Positions 48,928 through 61,311 of a stretch of DNA of 64,000 nucleotides are shown piece by piece; the stretch's first letter is position 1; every line of letters begins with the position of its first letter. Below the pieces are notes generated by a model. It was not told where the DNA came from and made no database searches. It saw nothing but the letters and a program-made list of their open reading frames with translations. The DNA lies in the NCBI RefSeq assembly GCF_040183065.1, contig NC_091131.1, positions 16,866,800 through 16,930,799 of the forward strand, written 5' to 3'. The stretch is from Periplaneta americana. Taxonomy: Eukaryota > Arthropoda > Insecta > Blattodea > Blattidae. Both the position numbers and the translations under genes were made by a program.

Positions 48928-49137
48928 TTGCAACTTGTTACGTGTCCAGCTGTAGCATGTCACGAGGACAGTGCTGCAAATTTGATCACACCAGTCTGCG
49001 ACATGAACGAAACATCACTGTCAGGCAATCCAGCGACATGCTACCATCTACCCGAGGAATCAGCCTGCAAACATAAGCAATGTTATGGCTCTAATATCTC
49101 TATGTTTCAAATCAACAATGCAACAAAGACATCATGA
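48928..49137 (+). other. Uncharacterised 69-codon ORF, right arm; coding status doubtful
   Basis: Mirror of 26,607-26,816 with equal length and one amino-acid difference. No family recognised and no supporting gene structure. Confidence 0.12.
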
Positions 49138-49526
49138 AATACATGAACAAGACAAAGCAAATGAAGAATGCCAAAGGAAAAATATTCATAACTGGAAAAT
49201 CAAACATTCCAAACACATCCCACATTAGAATATATAACTATAATCATGGAATTAAATAATTACATTCAATTCAAAATAATAGTCTCAGTTTCGAACATAC
49301 CACAATTTTGAACTTGGACTTGGTAACTAAATGAAGTCTTTTGCCCAATTTCAAATCTACATTTTGTCCGTCGCAATGGTAATAAGTGTCAGAAAATGTG
49401 AAATAGAAGAAAGAGACGCTGCAGATGGAGTAAGGTACACAAAGTACAAATTATATATTTTTAAAAAACTACAAAAAAGGAGATTCGAGATGAGACAAAA
49501 ACAACACTAATTGCCAAAATTTTGAG

Positions 49527-49924
49527 GATAATTTGAATATTATTTATATCGGTAACGAACGATAACAGAATACAAATGATAATTTGAATATTATTTATAT
49601 CGTTAACGAACGATAATAGAATACAAATGATAATTTGAATATTATTTATATCGTTAACGAATGATAACAGAGTACAATGATAATTTGAATATTAGTTATA
49701 TTGCAAACGAACGATTACAGAATACAAATGGTAATTTGAATATTATTCATGTCGCTAAAGAACGATAACAAAATATAACAAATTATAACTTGAATATTAA
49801 TTATATCGCTAAAAGAACGATAAAATATATATAACTTGAATATTATTCATATCGATAAAGAATGTTAACAGAATAAAAATGATAATTTCAATAATGTCGT
49901 ATTTATATTGCTAAAGAACGATTA
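49527..49924 (-). repeat. 51-bp tandem repeat with an internal hairpin, right arm
   Basis: Mirror of 25,869-26,218, reading GATAATTTGAATATTATTTA and ATCGTTAACGAACGAT. About seven copies with the same order of regular and degenerate units. Confidence 0.75.
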
Positions 49925-49947
49925 AAAAATAAAATGAAAACATTAAA

Positions 49948-50009
49948 TGGGCCCGAACTCACAACCTTCGAATCACTAAGCGAGCACTCTATCACTGGTC
50001 TAAGAGACA
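49948..50009 (-). pseudogene. tRNA-like sequence (decayed tRNA or SINE head), right arm
   Basis: Mirror of 25,790-25,851. The A-box-like and B-box-like parts are unchanged between the arms. Confidence 0.4.
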
Positions 50010-50223
50010 CATATAATAGAATGATTTCATAGTTCTGGAACTGCATCCAAAAGCACACGCATCGTGCAACATCGCTGTGACTCGTAGTGGACTTAGAAAA
50101 TATTCTCTGTTCACGAGTGCGGCAAATTTTTTTATTGACAATTGCACCTAATGGCAAACAACAATCATTGTCAAGAAGAATTCCCTCACTACAAGGGAAG
50201 AAACAATGGCCAGCTCAAGATCA

Positions 50224-50618
50224 CAACACTACAAAAAAGTGCAAGCGATTTACTGGATTTTATTCGTAAATATTAGTAAACATGCGTTGTTGCTACAGTG
50301 AAAAGGACGGGTCTGTGAGCACCTACGTTCTACTTGTGTAGAGAAAATTCTGTGTTGGTAGGCAAAAATTACCACGTTTTTTAAATTTCACGGCCCCTAC
50401 CGTCCATATGCCAGGGGACACACAGTTGCATTTTACACTACTCATACAGTTCGTCGAGACCTATTCGCCGCATTTATCAACTTTGTTATATATACACATA
50501 TGGCGGAGATATGGAGCGAGAATGTTGTAGCAATAGAAGTATTTTTTCTTGATAATCAGTTTGTGTTTGAGATTGCCATTTTGATGTTATTGTATCCGAA
50601 GTAAGTCAAGGGGGAATA
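50224..50618 (+). repeat. Diverged satellite copy, outer end of the right low-copy block
   Basis: Mirror of 25,179-25,575, reading in '+' satellite orientation from GCAAGCGATTTACTGGATTT to CCGAAGTAAGTCAAGGGGGA. It keeps the subfamily markers TATCCGAAGTAAG and CCGTCCATATGCC. Confidence 0.85.
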
Positions 50619-50716
50619 AAAGTACACATTCCGTCAATCGATATTGCCAATAACTCCGGAAATAATGGCGCTACCGACGAACGGGATGCGGTCCTCTATT
50701 CCCCCTTGCCTTACTT
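50599..50716. repeat. Satellite inversion point, right arm (hairpin)
   Basis: AAGTAAGTCAAGGGGGAATA at 50,599-50,618 faces its near-perfect reverse complement TATTCCCCCTTGCCTTACTT at 50,697-50,716. Mirror of 25,081-25,198. Confidence 0.85.
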
Positions 50717-52179
50717 GTTACACGATAGCCTCAAACCGGGAATAGCGAACACAAGTTGATTTTCGACATTGTTCGTTTCGACATTCCAGCCGCCAAAATT
50801 CCTCAATGCTTCAAGTGAGAATAAAGCAGAAGAGTGCGTTGAATTCAGCTCCTCAAACTCTATGTCTCGTGTAAAGGACAACTTTCTATCTCCGTGCGTT
50901 TGGACAGGAGACACCGGCAAAATTTAAAAAAATCGGGCATTTTTACCATTCAAAAAAAAAAAAATTCTCCACACAAGGAGAACGAAGCGAAGCAGGGGCC
51001 CGCCCTTTTAACTGTACCATCCAGGTATCCTCAGTAATAAGCACCGTGAAAATCCAGCAAATCCGCCGCACTTTTTTCTACACTTTTTTTTCCGGTACCT
51101 ATGGTATTTCGGTCTCTAATTCCGGGAATAATGACCCTACCGAGGAACGGGATATGGTCCTGCATTACCCCTTGACTTACTTGTTACACGATAGCCTCAA
51201 ACCGGGAATCGGGAACACAAGTTGATTTTTGAAAACAAAATGGGAAGTGTTTTAATCCACTATTCTGCCGACATTCTAGCCGCCATAATTCCACAGTGCT
51301 TCAAGTGAGAATAAAGACGAAGACTGCGTTGAATTCAGCTCCTCAAACTCTAACTCTGGTGTAAAGGACAACTTTCTATCCCCATGGATTTAGACAGGAG
51401 AGATCGGCAAATTTTAAAAAATCCGGCATTTTGACCTTCCAAAAAAGAAATTTTTCTACACAAGGAGAATGAAGCGAACCAGGTGCCCCCCCTTTTATCT
51501 GTAGCATCCAGGTATCCTCAGTAATAACCACCGTGAAAATCCAGCATATCCGCCGCACTTTTTTCTACACTTTATTTTCCGCTACCTATGGTATTTCGGT
51601 CTCTAATTCCGGGAATAATGACCCTACCGAGGAACGGGGTACGGTCCTGTATTCCCCCTTGACTTACCTTTTACACGATAGCCTCAAACCGGGACTCGCG
51701 AACACAAGTTGATTTTCGAAAAAATATATTCTGCCAACATTCTAGATGCCATAATTCCTCAGTGCTTCAAGCGAGAATAGAGCCGAAGAATGCGTTCAAT
51801 TCAGCTCCTCGAACTCAATCTCTGGTGTAAAGGACAGCTTTCTATCCCCGTGCGTTTGGACAGGAGAGACCGGCAAAATTTAAAAAATCGGGCATTTTGA
51901 ACTTCCAAAAATGAAATTTTTCTACATAAGGGGAACGAAGCGAACCAGGGGCCCGCCCTTTTAACTGCTCCATCCAGGTATCCTCAGTAATAAACACCGT
52001 GAAAATCCAGCAAATCCGCTGCACTTTTTCTACACTTTTTTTTCCGGTACCTATGGTATTTCGGTCTCTAATTCCGGGAATAATGACCCTACCGAGGAAC
52101 GGGATACGGTCCTGTATTAACCCTTGACTTGTTACACGACAGCCTCAAACCGGGAATCGCGAACACAAGTTGATTTTCG

Positions 52180-54789
52180 AAAAAATAATGGGATGGTAAA
52201 CCACTATTCTGCCGACATTCTAGCCGCCATAATTCCTCAGTGCTTCAAGCGAGAATAAAGCCGAAGAGTGTTGAATTCAGCTCCTCAAACTCTAACTCTG
52301 GTGTAAAGGACAAATTTCTATCCCCGTGCGTTTGGACAGGAGAGACTGGCAAAACTTCAAAAATCGGGCATTTTGACCTTCCAAAAAAGAAATTTTTCTA
52401 CACAAGGAGAACGAAGCGAAGCAAGGGCCCTCCCGTTTAACTGTAGCATCCAGGTATCCTCAGTAATAACCACAGTGAAAATCCAGCAAATCCGCCGCAC
52501 TTTCTTCAACACTTTTTTTTCCGGTACCTATGGTATTTCGGTCTCTAATTCCGGGAATATTGACCCTAACGAGGAACGGGATACGGTCCTCTATTCCCCG
52601 AAGAGTGCGTTGAATTCAGCTCCTCTACCTCTATCTTTGGTGTAAAGGACAGGTTTCTATCACCGTGCGTTTGGACAGGAGAGACCGGCAAAATTTAAAA
52701 AATCGGGCATTTTGACATTCGAAAAAAGAAATTTTTCTACACAAGGAGAACGAAGCGAACCAAGGGCCCACACTTTTAACTGTAGCATCCAGATATACAC
52801 AGTAATAACCAGCGTGAAAATCCAGAAAAACCGCCGCACTTTTTTCTACACTTTTTTTTCCGGTACCTATGGTATTTCGAACTCTAATTCCGGGAATAAT
52901 GACCCTACCGAGGAACGGGATACGGTCCTGTATTCCCCCTTGACTTCCTTGTTACACGATAGCCTCAAACAGGGAATCGCGAACAGAAGATGATTTTCGA
53001 AAAAAAATGTGAAAGGTAAACCACTATTCTGCCGGCATTCTAGCCGCCATAATTCCTCAGTGCTTCAAGAGAGAATAAAGCCGATGAGTGCGTTGAATTC
53101 AGCTCCTCAAACTCTATCACTGGTGTAAAGGACAACTTTTTATCCCCGAGCGTTTGGACAGGTGAGACCGGCAAAATTTCAAAAATCGGGCATTTTGACC
53201 TTCCAAAAAAGAAATTTTTCTACACAAGGAGAACGAAGCGAGCCAGGGGCCCGGCCTTTTAACTGTAGCATCCAGGTATCCTCAGTAATAACCACCGTGA
53301 AAATCCAGCAAATCCGCCGCACTTTTATCTACACTTTATTTTCCGGTACCTATGGTATTTCGGTCTCTAATTCCGGGAATAATGACCCTACCGTGGAACA
53401 GGATACGGTCCTGCATTCCCCCTTGACTTACGTGTTACACGATAGCCTCAAACCGGGAATCGCGAACACAAGTTGATTTTCGAAAAAAAAAAAAAAAATG
53501 AGAAGGTAAACCACTATTCTGCCGACATTCTAGCCGCCATAATTCCTCAGTGCTTCAAGTGAGAATAAAGCCGAAGAGTCCGTTGAATTCAGCTCCTCAA
53601 ACTCTATCTCTGGTATAAAGGACAACTTTCTATACCCGTGCGTTTGGACAGGAGAGACCGGCAAAATTTAAAAAATTGGGCATTTTGACCATCCGAATAA
53701 GAAATTTTTCTACAGAAGGAGAACGAAGCGTACCAGGGGCCCGCCATTTTAACTTTTAATATCCAGGTATCCTCAGTAATAACCACCGTGATAATCCAGC
53801 AAATCCGCCGATTTTTTTGATACACTTTTTTTGCGGTACCTATGGTATTTCGGTCTCTAATTCCGGGAATAATGACCCTAACGAGGAACGGGATACGGTC
53901 CTGTATTCCCCGAAGAGTGCGTTGAATTCAGCTCCCCAACCTCTATCTCTGGTGTAAAGGACAGGTTTCTATCCCCGTGCGTTTGGACAGGGGAGACCGG
54001 CAAAATTTAAAAAGTCGGGCATTTTGACATTCGAAAAAAGAAATTTTTCTACACAAGGAGAACGAAGCGAACCAAGGGCCCACACTTTTAACTGTAGCAT
54101 CCAGGTATACACAGTAATAACCTGCGTGAAAATCCAGAAAAACCGCCGCACTTTTTTCTACACTTTTTTTTCCGGTACCTATGGTATTTCGGTCTCTAAT
54201 TCCGGGAATAATGACCCTACCGAGGAACGGGATACGGTCCTGTATTCCCCCTTGACTTCCTTGTTACATGATAGCCTCAAACAGGGAATCGCGAACAGAA
54301 GTTGATTTTCGAAAAAAAATGTGAAAGGTAAACCACTATTCTGCCGACATTCTAGCCGCCATAATTCCTCAGTGCTTCAAGAGAGAATAAAGCCGATGAG
54401 TGCGTTGAATTCCGCTCCTCAAACTCTATCTCTGGTGTAAAGGACAACTTTCTATCCCCGTGCGTTTGGACTGGAGAGACCGGCAAAATTTCAAAAATCG
54501 GGCATATTGACATTCCAAAAAAGAAAATTTTCTACACAAGGAGAACGAAGCGAACCAGGGGCCCGCCTTTTAACTGTAGCATCCAGGTATCCTCAGTAAT
54601 AACCACCGTGAAAATCCAGCAAATCCGCCGCACTTTCTTCTACACTTTTTTTTCCGGTACCTATGGTATTTCGGTCTCTAATTCCGGGAATAATGACCCT
54701 ACCGAGGAACGGGATACGGTCCTGTATTAACCCTTGACTTGTTACACGACAGCCTCAAACCGGGAATCGCGAACACAAGTTGATTTTCG
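52180..54789 (-). repeat. Right higher-order repeat, copy 1 (2,610 bp)
   Basis: Anchor spacings 820, 483, 829 and 478 bp. Both long units contain a fused junction CTATTCCCCGAAGAGTGCG or CTGTATTCCCCGAAGAGTGC, where the middle of a monomer is missing (near 52,595 and 53,910). The unit is unrelated in order to the 2,863-bp unit of the left array. Confidence 0.9.
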
Positions 54790-57397
54790 AAAAAATAATA
54801 GGATGGTAAACCACTATTCTGCCGACATTCTAGCCGCCATAATTCCTCAGTGCTTCAAGCGAGAATAAAGCCGAAGAGTGTTGAATTCAGCTCCTCAAAC
54901 TCTAACTCTGGTGTAAAGGGCAAATTTCTATCCCCGTGCGTTTGGACAGGAGAGACCGGCAAAATTTCAAAAATCGGGCATTTTGACCTTCCAAAAAAGA
55001 AATTTTTCTACACAAGGAGAACGAAGCGAAGCAAGGGCCCTCCCGTTTAACTGTAGCATCCAGGTATCCTCAGTAATAACCACAGTGAAAATCCAGCAAA
55101 TCCGCCGCACTTTCTTCAACACTTTTTTTTCCGGTACCTATGGTATTTCGGTCTCTAATTCCGGGAATAATGACCCTAACGAGGAACGGGATACGGTCCT
55201 CTATTCCCCGAAGAGTGCGTTGAATTCAGCTCCTCTACCTCTATCTTTGGTGTAAAGGACAGGTTTCTATCACCGTGCGTTTGGACAGGAGAGACCGGCA
55301 AAATTTAAAAAATCGGGCATTTTGACATTCGAAAAAAGAAATTTTTCTACACAAGGGGAACGAAGCGAACCAAGGGCCCACACTTTTAACTGTAGCATCC
55401 AGGTATACACAGTAATAACCAGCGTGAAAATCCAGAAAAACCGCCGCACTTTTTTCTACACTTTTTTTTCCGGTACCTATGGTATTTCGGTCTCTAATTC
55501 CGGGAATAATGACCCTACCGAGGAACGGGATACGGTCCTGTATTCCCCCTTGACCTCCTTGTTACACGATAGCCTCAAACAGGGAATCGCGAACAGAAGA
55601 TGATTTTCGAAAAAAAATGTGAAAGGTAAACCACTATTCTGCCGGCATTCTAGCCGCCATAATTCCTCAGTGCTTCAAGAGAGAATAAAGCCGATGAGTG
55701 CCTTGAATTCAGCTCCTCAAACTCTATCACTGGTGTAAAGGACAACTTTTTATCCCCGAGCGTTTGGACAGGTGAGACCGGCAAAATCTCAAAAATCGGG
55801 CATTTTGACCTTCCAAAAAAGAAATTTTTCTACACAAGGAGAACGAAGCGAACCAGGGGCCCGGCCTTTTAACTGTAGCATCCAGGTATCCTCAGTAATA
55901 ACCACCGTGAAAATCCAGCAAATCCGCCGCACTTTTATCTACACTTTATTTTCCGGTACCTATGGTATTTCGGTCTCTAATTCCGGGAATAATGACCCTA
56001 CCGTGGAACAGGATACGGTCCTGCATTCCCCCTTGCCTTACGTGTTACACGATAGCCTCAAACCGGGAATCGCGAACACAAGTTGATTTTCGAAAAAAAA
56101 AAAAAAATGAGAAGGTAAACCACTATTCTGCCGACATTCTAGCCGCCATAATTCCTCAGTGCTTCAAGTGAGAATAAAGCCGAAGAGTCCGTTGAATTCA
56201 GCTCCTCAAACTCTATCTCTGGTATAAAGAACAACTTTCTATACCCGTGCGTTTGGACAGGAGAGACCGGCAAAATTTAAAAAATTGGGCATTTTGACCA
56301 TCCGAATAAGAAATTTTTCTACAGAAGGAGAACGAAGCGTACCAGGGGCCCGCCATTTTAACTTTTAATATCCAGGTATCCTCAGTAATAACCACCGTGA
56401 TAATCCAGCAAATCCGCCGATTTTTTTGATACACTTTTTTTGCGGTACCTATGGTATTTCGGTCTCTAATTCCGGGAATAATGACCCTAACGAGGAACGG
56501 GATACGGTCCTGTATTCCCCGAAGAGTGCGTTGAATTCAGCTCCCCAACCTCTATCTCTGGTGTAAAGGACAGGTTTCTATCCCCGTGCGTTTGGACAGG
56601 GGAGACCGGCAAAATTTAAAAAGTCGGGCATTTTGACATTCGAAAAAAGAAATTTTTCTACACAAGGAGAACGAAGCGAACCAAGGGCCCACACTTTTAA
56701 CTGTAGCATCCAGGTATACACAGTAATAACCTGCGTGAAAATCCAGAAAAACCGCCGCACTTTTTTCTACACTTTTTTTTCCGGTACCTATGGTATTTCG
56801 GTCTCTAATTCCGGGAATAATGACCCTACCGAGGAACGGGATACGGTCCTGTATTCCCCCTTGACTTCCTTGTTACATGATAGCCTCAAACAGGGAATCG
56901 CGAACAGAAGTTGATTTTCGAAAAAAAATGTGAAAGGTAAACCACTATTCTGCCGACATTCTAGCCGCCATAATTCCTCAGTGCTTCAAGAGAGAATAAA
57001 GCCGATGAGTGCGTTGAATTCCGCTCCTCAAACTCTATCTCTGGTGTAAAGGACAACTTTCTATCCCCGTGCGTTTGGACTGGAGAGACCGGCAAAATTT
57101 CAAAAATCGGGCATATTGACATTCCAAAAAAGAAAATTTTCTACACAAGGAGAACGAAGCGAACCAGGGGCCCGCCTTTTACTGTAGCATCCAGGTATCC
57201 TCAGTAATAACCACCGTGAAAATCCAGCAAATCCGCCGCACTTTCTTCTACACTTTTTTTTCCGGTACCTATGGTATTTCGGTCTCTAATTCCGGGAATA
57301 ATGACCCTACCGAGGAACGGGATACGGTCCTGTATTAACCCTTGACTTGTTACACGACAGCCTCAAACCGGGAATCGCGAACACAAGTTGATTTTCG
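54790..57397 (-). repeat. Right higher-order repeat, copy 2 (2,608 bp)
   Basis: Spacings 820, 483, 828 and 477 bp, nearly identical in sequence to copy 1, with both fused junctions kept (near 55,205 and 56,519). Confidence 0.9.
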
Positions 57398-58695
57398 AAA
57401 AAATAATGGGATGGTAAACCACTATTCTGCCGACATTCTAGCCGCCATAATTCCTCAGTGCTTCAAGCGAGAATAAAGCCGAAGAGTGTTGAATTCAGCT
57501 CCTCAAACTCTAACTCTGGTGTAAAGGGCAAATTTCTATCCCCGTGCGTTTGGACAGGAGAGACCGGCAAAATTTCAAAAATCGGGCATTTTGACCTTCC
57601 AAAAAAGAAATTTTTCTACACAAGGAGAACGAAGCGAAGCAAGGGCCCTCCCGTTTAACTGTAGCATCCAGGTATCCTCAGTAATAACCACAGTGAAAAT
57701 CCAGCAAATCCGCCGCACTTTCTTCAACACTTTTTTTTCCGGTACCTATGGTATTTCGGTCTCTAATTCCGGGAATAATGACCCTAACGAGGAACGGGAT
57801 ACGGTCCTCTATTCCCCGAAGAGTGCGTTGAATTCAGCTCCTCTACCTCTATCTTTGGTGTAAAGGACAGGTTTCTATCACCGTGCGTTTGGACAGGAGA
57901 GACCGGCAAAATTTAAAAAATCGGGCATTTTGACATTCGAAAAAAGAAATTTTTCTACACAAGGGGAACGAAGCGAACCAAGGGCCCACACTTTTAACTG
58001 TAGCATCCAGGTATACACAGTAATAACCTGCGTGAAAATCCAGAAAAACCGCCGCACTTTTTTCTACACTTTTTTTTCCGGTACCTATGGTATTTCGGTC
58101 TCTAATTCCGGGAATAATGACCCTACCGAGGAACGGGATACGGTCCTGTATTCCCCCTTGACTTCCTTGTTACATGATAGCCTCAAACAGGGAATCGCGA
58201 ACAGAAGTTGATTTTCGAAAAAAAATGTGAAAGGTAAACCACTATTCTGCCGACATTCTAGCCGCCATAATTCCTCAGTGCTTCAAGAGAGAATAAAGCC
58301 GATGAGTGCGTTGAATTCCGCTCCTCAAACTCTATCTCTGGTGTAAAGGACAACTTTCTATCCCCGTGCGTTTGGACTGGAGAGACCGGCAAAATTTCAA
58401 AAATCGGGCATATTGACATTCCAAAAAAGAAAATTTTCTACACAAGGAGAACGAAGCGAACCAGGGGCCCGCCTTTTAACTGTAGCATCCAGGTATCCTC
58501 AGTAATAACCACCGTGAAAATCCAGCAAATCCGCCGCACTTTCTTCTACACTTTTTTTTCCGGTACCTATGGTATTTCGGTCTCTAATTCCGGGAATAAT
58601 GACCCTACCGAGGAACGGGATACGGTCCTGTATTAACCCTTGACTTGTTACACGACAGCCTCAAACCGGGAATCGCGAACACAAGTTGATTTTCG
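57398..58695 (-). repeat. Right higher-order repeat, half copy (1,298 bp)
   Basis: Only spacings 820 and 478 are present, so the internal 483+829 part is missing. The sequence around 57,930-58,211 matches the second long unit of the full copies at its end. This is the expected product of unequal exchange between the two long units. Confidence 0.85.
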
Positions 58696-61311
58696 AAAAA
58701 ATAATGGGATGGTAAACCACTATTCTGCCGACATTCTAGCCGCCATAATTCCTCAGTGCTTCAAGCGAGAATAAAGCCGAAGAGTGTTGAATTCAGCTCC
58801 TCAAACTCTAACTCTGGTGTAAAGGACAAATTTCTATCCCCGTGCGTTTGGACAGGAGAGACCGGCAAAATTTCAAAAATCGGGCATTTTGACCTTCCAA
58901 AAAAGAAATTTTTCTACACAAGGAGAACGAAGCGAAGCAAGGGCCCTCCCGTTTAACTGTAGCATCCAGGTATCCTCAGTAATAACCACAGTGAAAATCC
59001 AGCAAATCCGCCGCACTTTCTTCAACACTTTTTTTTCCGGTACCTATGGTATTTCGGTCTCTAATTCCGGGAATAATGACCCTAACGAGGAACGGGATAC
59101 GGTCCTCTATTCCCCGAAGAGTGCGTTGAATTCAGCTCCTCTACCTCTATCTTTGGTGTAAAGGACAGGTTTCTATCACCGTGCGTTTGGACAGGAGAGA
59201 CCGGCAAAATTTAAAAAATCGGGCATTTTGACATTCGAAAAAAGAAATTTTTCTACACAAGGAGAACGAAGCGAACCAAGGGCCCACACTTTTAACTGTA
59301 GCATCCAGGTATACACAGTAATAACCAGCGTGAAAATCCAGAAAAACCGCCGCACTTTTTTCTACACTTTTTTTTCCGGTACCTATGGTATTTCGGTCTC
59401 TAATTCCGGGAATAATGACCCTACCGAGGAACGGGATACGGTCCTGTATTCCCCCTTGACCTCCTTGTTACACGATAGCCTCAAACAGGGAATCGCGAAC
59501 AGAAGATGATTTTCGAAAAAAAATGTGAAAGGTAAACCACTAATCTGCCGGCATTCTAGCCGCCATAATTCCTCAGTGCTTCAAGAGAGAATAAAGCCGA
59601 TGAGTGCCTTGAATTCAGCTCCTCAAACTCTATCACTGGTGTAAAGGACAACTTTTTATCCCCGAGCGTTTGGACAGGTGAGACCGGCAAAATCTCAAAA
59701 ATCGGGCATTTTGACCTTCCAAAAAAGAAACTTTTCTACACAAGGAGAACGAAGCGAACCAGGGGCCCGGCCTTTTAACTGTAGCATCCAGGTATCCTCA
59801 GTAATAACCACCGTGAAAATCCAGCAAATCCGCCGCACTTTTATCTACACTTTATTTTCCGGTACCTATGGTATTTCGGTCTCTAATTCCGGGAATAATT
59901 ACCCTACCGTGGAACAGGATACGGTCCTGCATTCCCCCTTGACTTACGTGTTACACGATAGCCTCAAACCGGGAATCGCGAACACAAGTTGATTTTCGAA
60001 AAAAAAAAAAAAAAAAATGAGAAGGTAAACCACTATTCTGCCGACATTCTAGCCGCCATAATTCCTCAGTGCTTCAAGTGAGAATAAAGCCGAAGAGTCC
60101 GTTGAATTCAGCTCCTCAAACTCTATCTCTGGTATAAAGGACAACTTTCTATACCCGTGCGTTTGGACAGGAGAGACCGGCAAAATTTAAAAAATCGGGC
60201 ATTTTGACCATCCGAATAAGAAATTTTTCTACAGAAGGAGAACGAAGCGTACCAGGGGCCCGCCATTTTAACTTTTAATATCCAGTATCCTCAGTAATAA
60301 CCACCGTGATAATCCAGCAAATCCGCCGATTTTTTTGATACACTTTTTTTGCGGTACCTATGGTATTTCGGTCTCTAATTCCGGGAATAATGACCCTAAC
60401 GAGGAACGGGATACGGTCCTGTATTCCCCGAAGAGTGCGTTGAATTCAGCTCCCCAACCTCTATCTCTGGTGTAATGGACAGGTTTCTATCCCCGTGCGT
60501 TTGGACAGGGGAGACCGGCAAAATTTAAAAAGTCGGGCATTTTGACATTCGAAAAAAGAAATTTTTCTACACAAGGAGAACGAAGCGAACCAAGGGCCCA
60601 CACTTTTAACTGTAGCATCCAGGTATACACAGTAATAACCTGCGTGAAAATCCAGAAAAACCGCCGCACTTTTTTCTACACTTTTTTTTCCGGTACGTAT
60701 GGTATTGCGGTCTCTAATTTCGGGAATAATGACCCTACCGAGGAACGGGATACGGTCCTGTATTCCCCCTTGACTTCCTTGTTACACGATAGCCTCAAAC
60801 AGGGAATCGCGAACAGAAGTTGATTTTCGAAAAAAAATGTGAAAGGTAAACCACTATTCTGCCGACATTCTAGCCGCCATAATTCCTCAGTGCTTCAAGA
60901 GAGAATAAAGCCGATGAGTGCGTTGAATTCCGCTCCTCAAACTCTATCTCTGGTGTAAAGGACAACTTTCTATCCCCGTGCGTTTGGACTGGAGAGACCG
61001 GCAAAATTTCAAAAATCGGGCATATTGACATTCCAAAAAAGAAAATTTTCTACACAAGGAGAACGAAGCGAACCAGGGGCCCGCCTTTTAACTGTAGCAT
61101 CCAGGTATCCTCAGTAATAACCACCGTGAAAATCCAGCAAATCCGCCGCACTTTCTTCTACACTTTTTTTTCCGGTACCTATGGTATTTCGGTCTCTAAT
61201 TCCGGGAATAATGACCCTACCGAGGAACGGGATACGGTAATGTATTCCCCCTTGACTTACCTGTTACACAATAGCCTCCATCCGGGACTCGCGAACTCAA
61301 GTTGATTTTCG
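58696..61311 (-). repeat. Right higher-order repeat, copy 3 (2,616 bp)
   Basis: Spacings 820, 483, 831 and 482 bp, with the same order and junctions (near 59,112 and 60,427). It is slightly longer mainly through a longer A-tract near 60,000-60,017. Confidence 0.9.

Larger units (their letters stand above)
46552..50223. other. Low-copy AT-rich segment, right arm
   Basis: Reverse complement of 25,576-29,827, shorter mainly because it lacks the 636-bp segment. It holds the mirror LTR-like relic, 69-codon ORF, 51-bp repeat and tRNA-like sequence. The remaining stretches (about 47,190-48,050, 48,310-48,920, 49,140-49,520) contain no recognisable gene. An ATG frame at 48,057-48,302 matches one at 27,435-27,686, but their C-termini differ by a frameshift, so it is not being kept as a protein. 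Confidence 0.8.
25081..50716. repeat. Core of a giant palindrome (inverted duplication), arms about 12.8 kb
   Basis: Every block from 25,081 to about 38,860 has a reverse-complement partner, in reverse order, between about 38,860 and 50,716. The pairs are: satellite inversion hairpin 25,081-25,198 with 50,599-50,716; low-copy DNA 25,576-29,827 with 46,552-50,223; AT spacer 30,237-30,585 with 45,873-46,146; 30-bp array 30,586-32,577 with 43,629-45,872; 20-bp array 32,579-37,944 with 39,782-43,628. Single-copy junctions are also shared. For example, the variant units where the 30-bp array meets the 20-bp array occur once in each arm (near 32,580-32,640 and 43,565-43,628). In the low-copy part the arms differ by occasional substitutions and small indels; by eye, a sampled 60-base stretch near 26,341 differs at one base. 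The arms also differ by a 636-bp segment and in array lengths, so they have evolved separately for some time. Confidence 0.93.
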
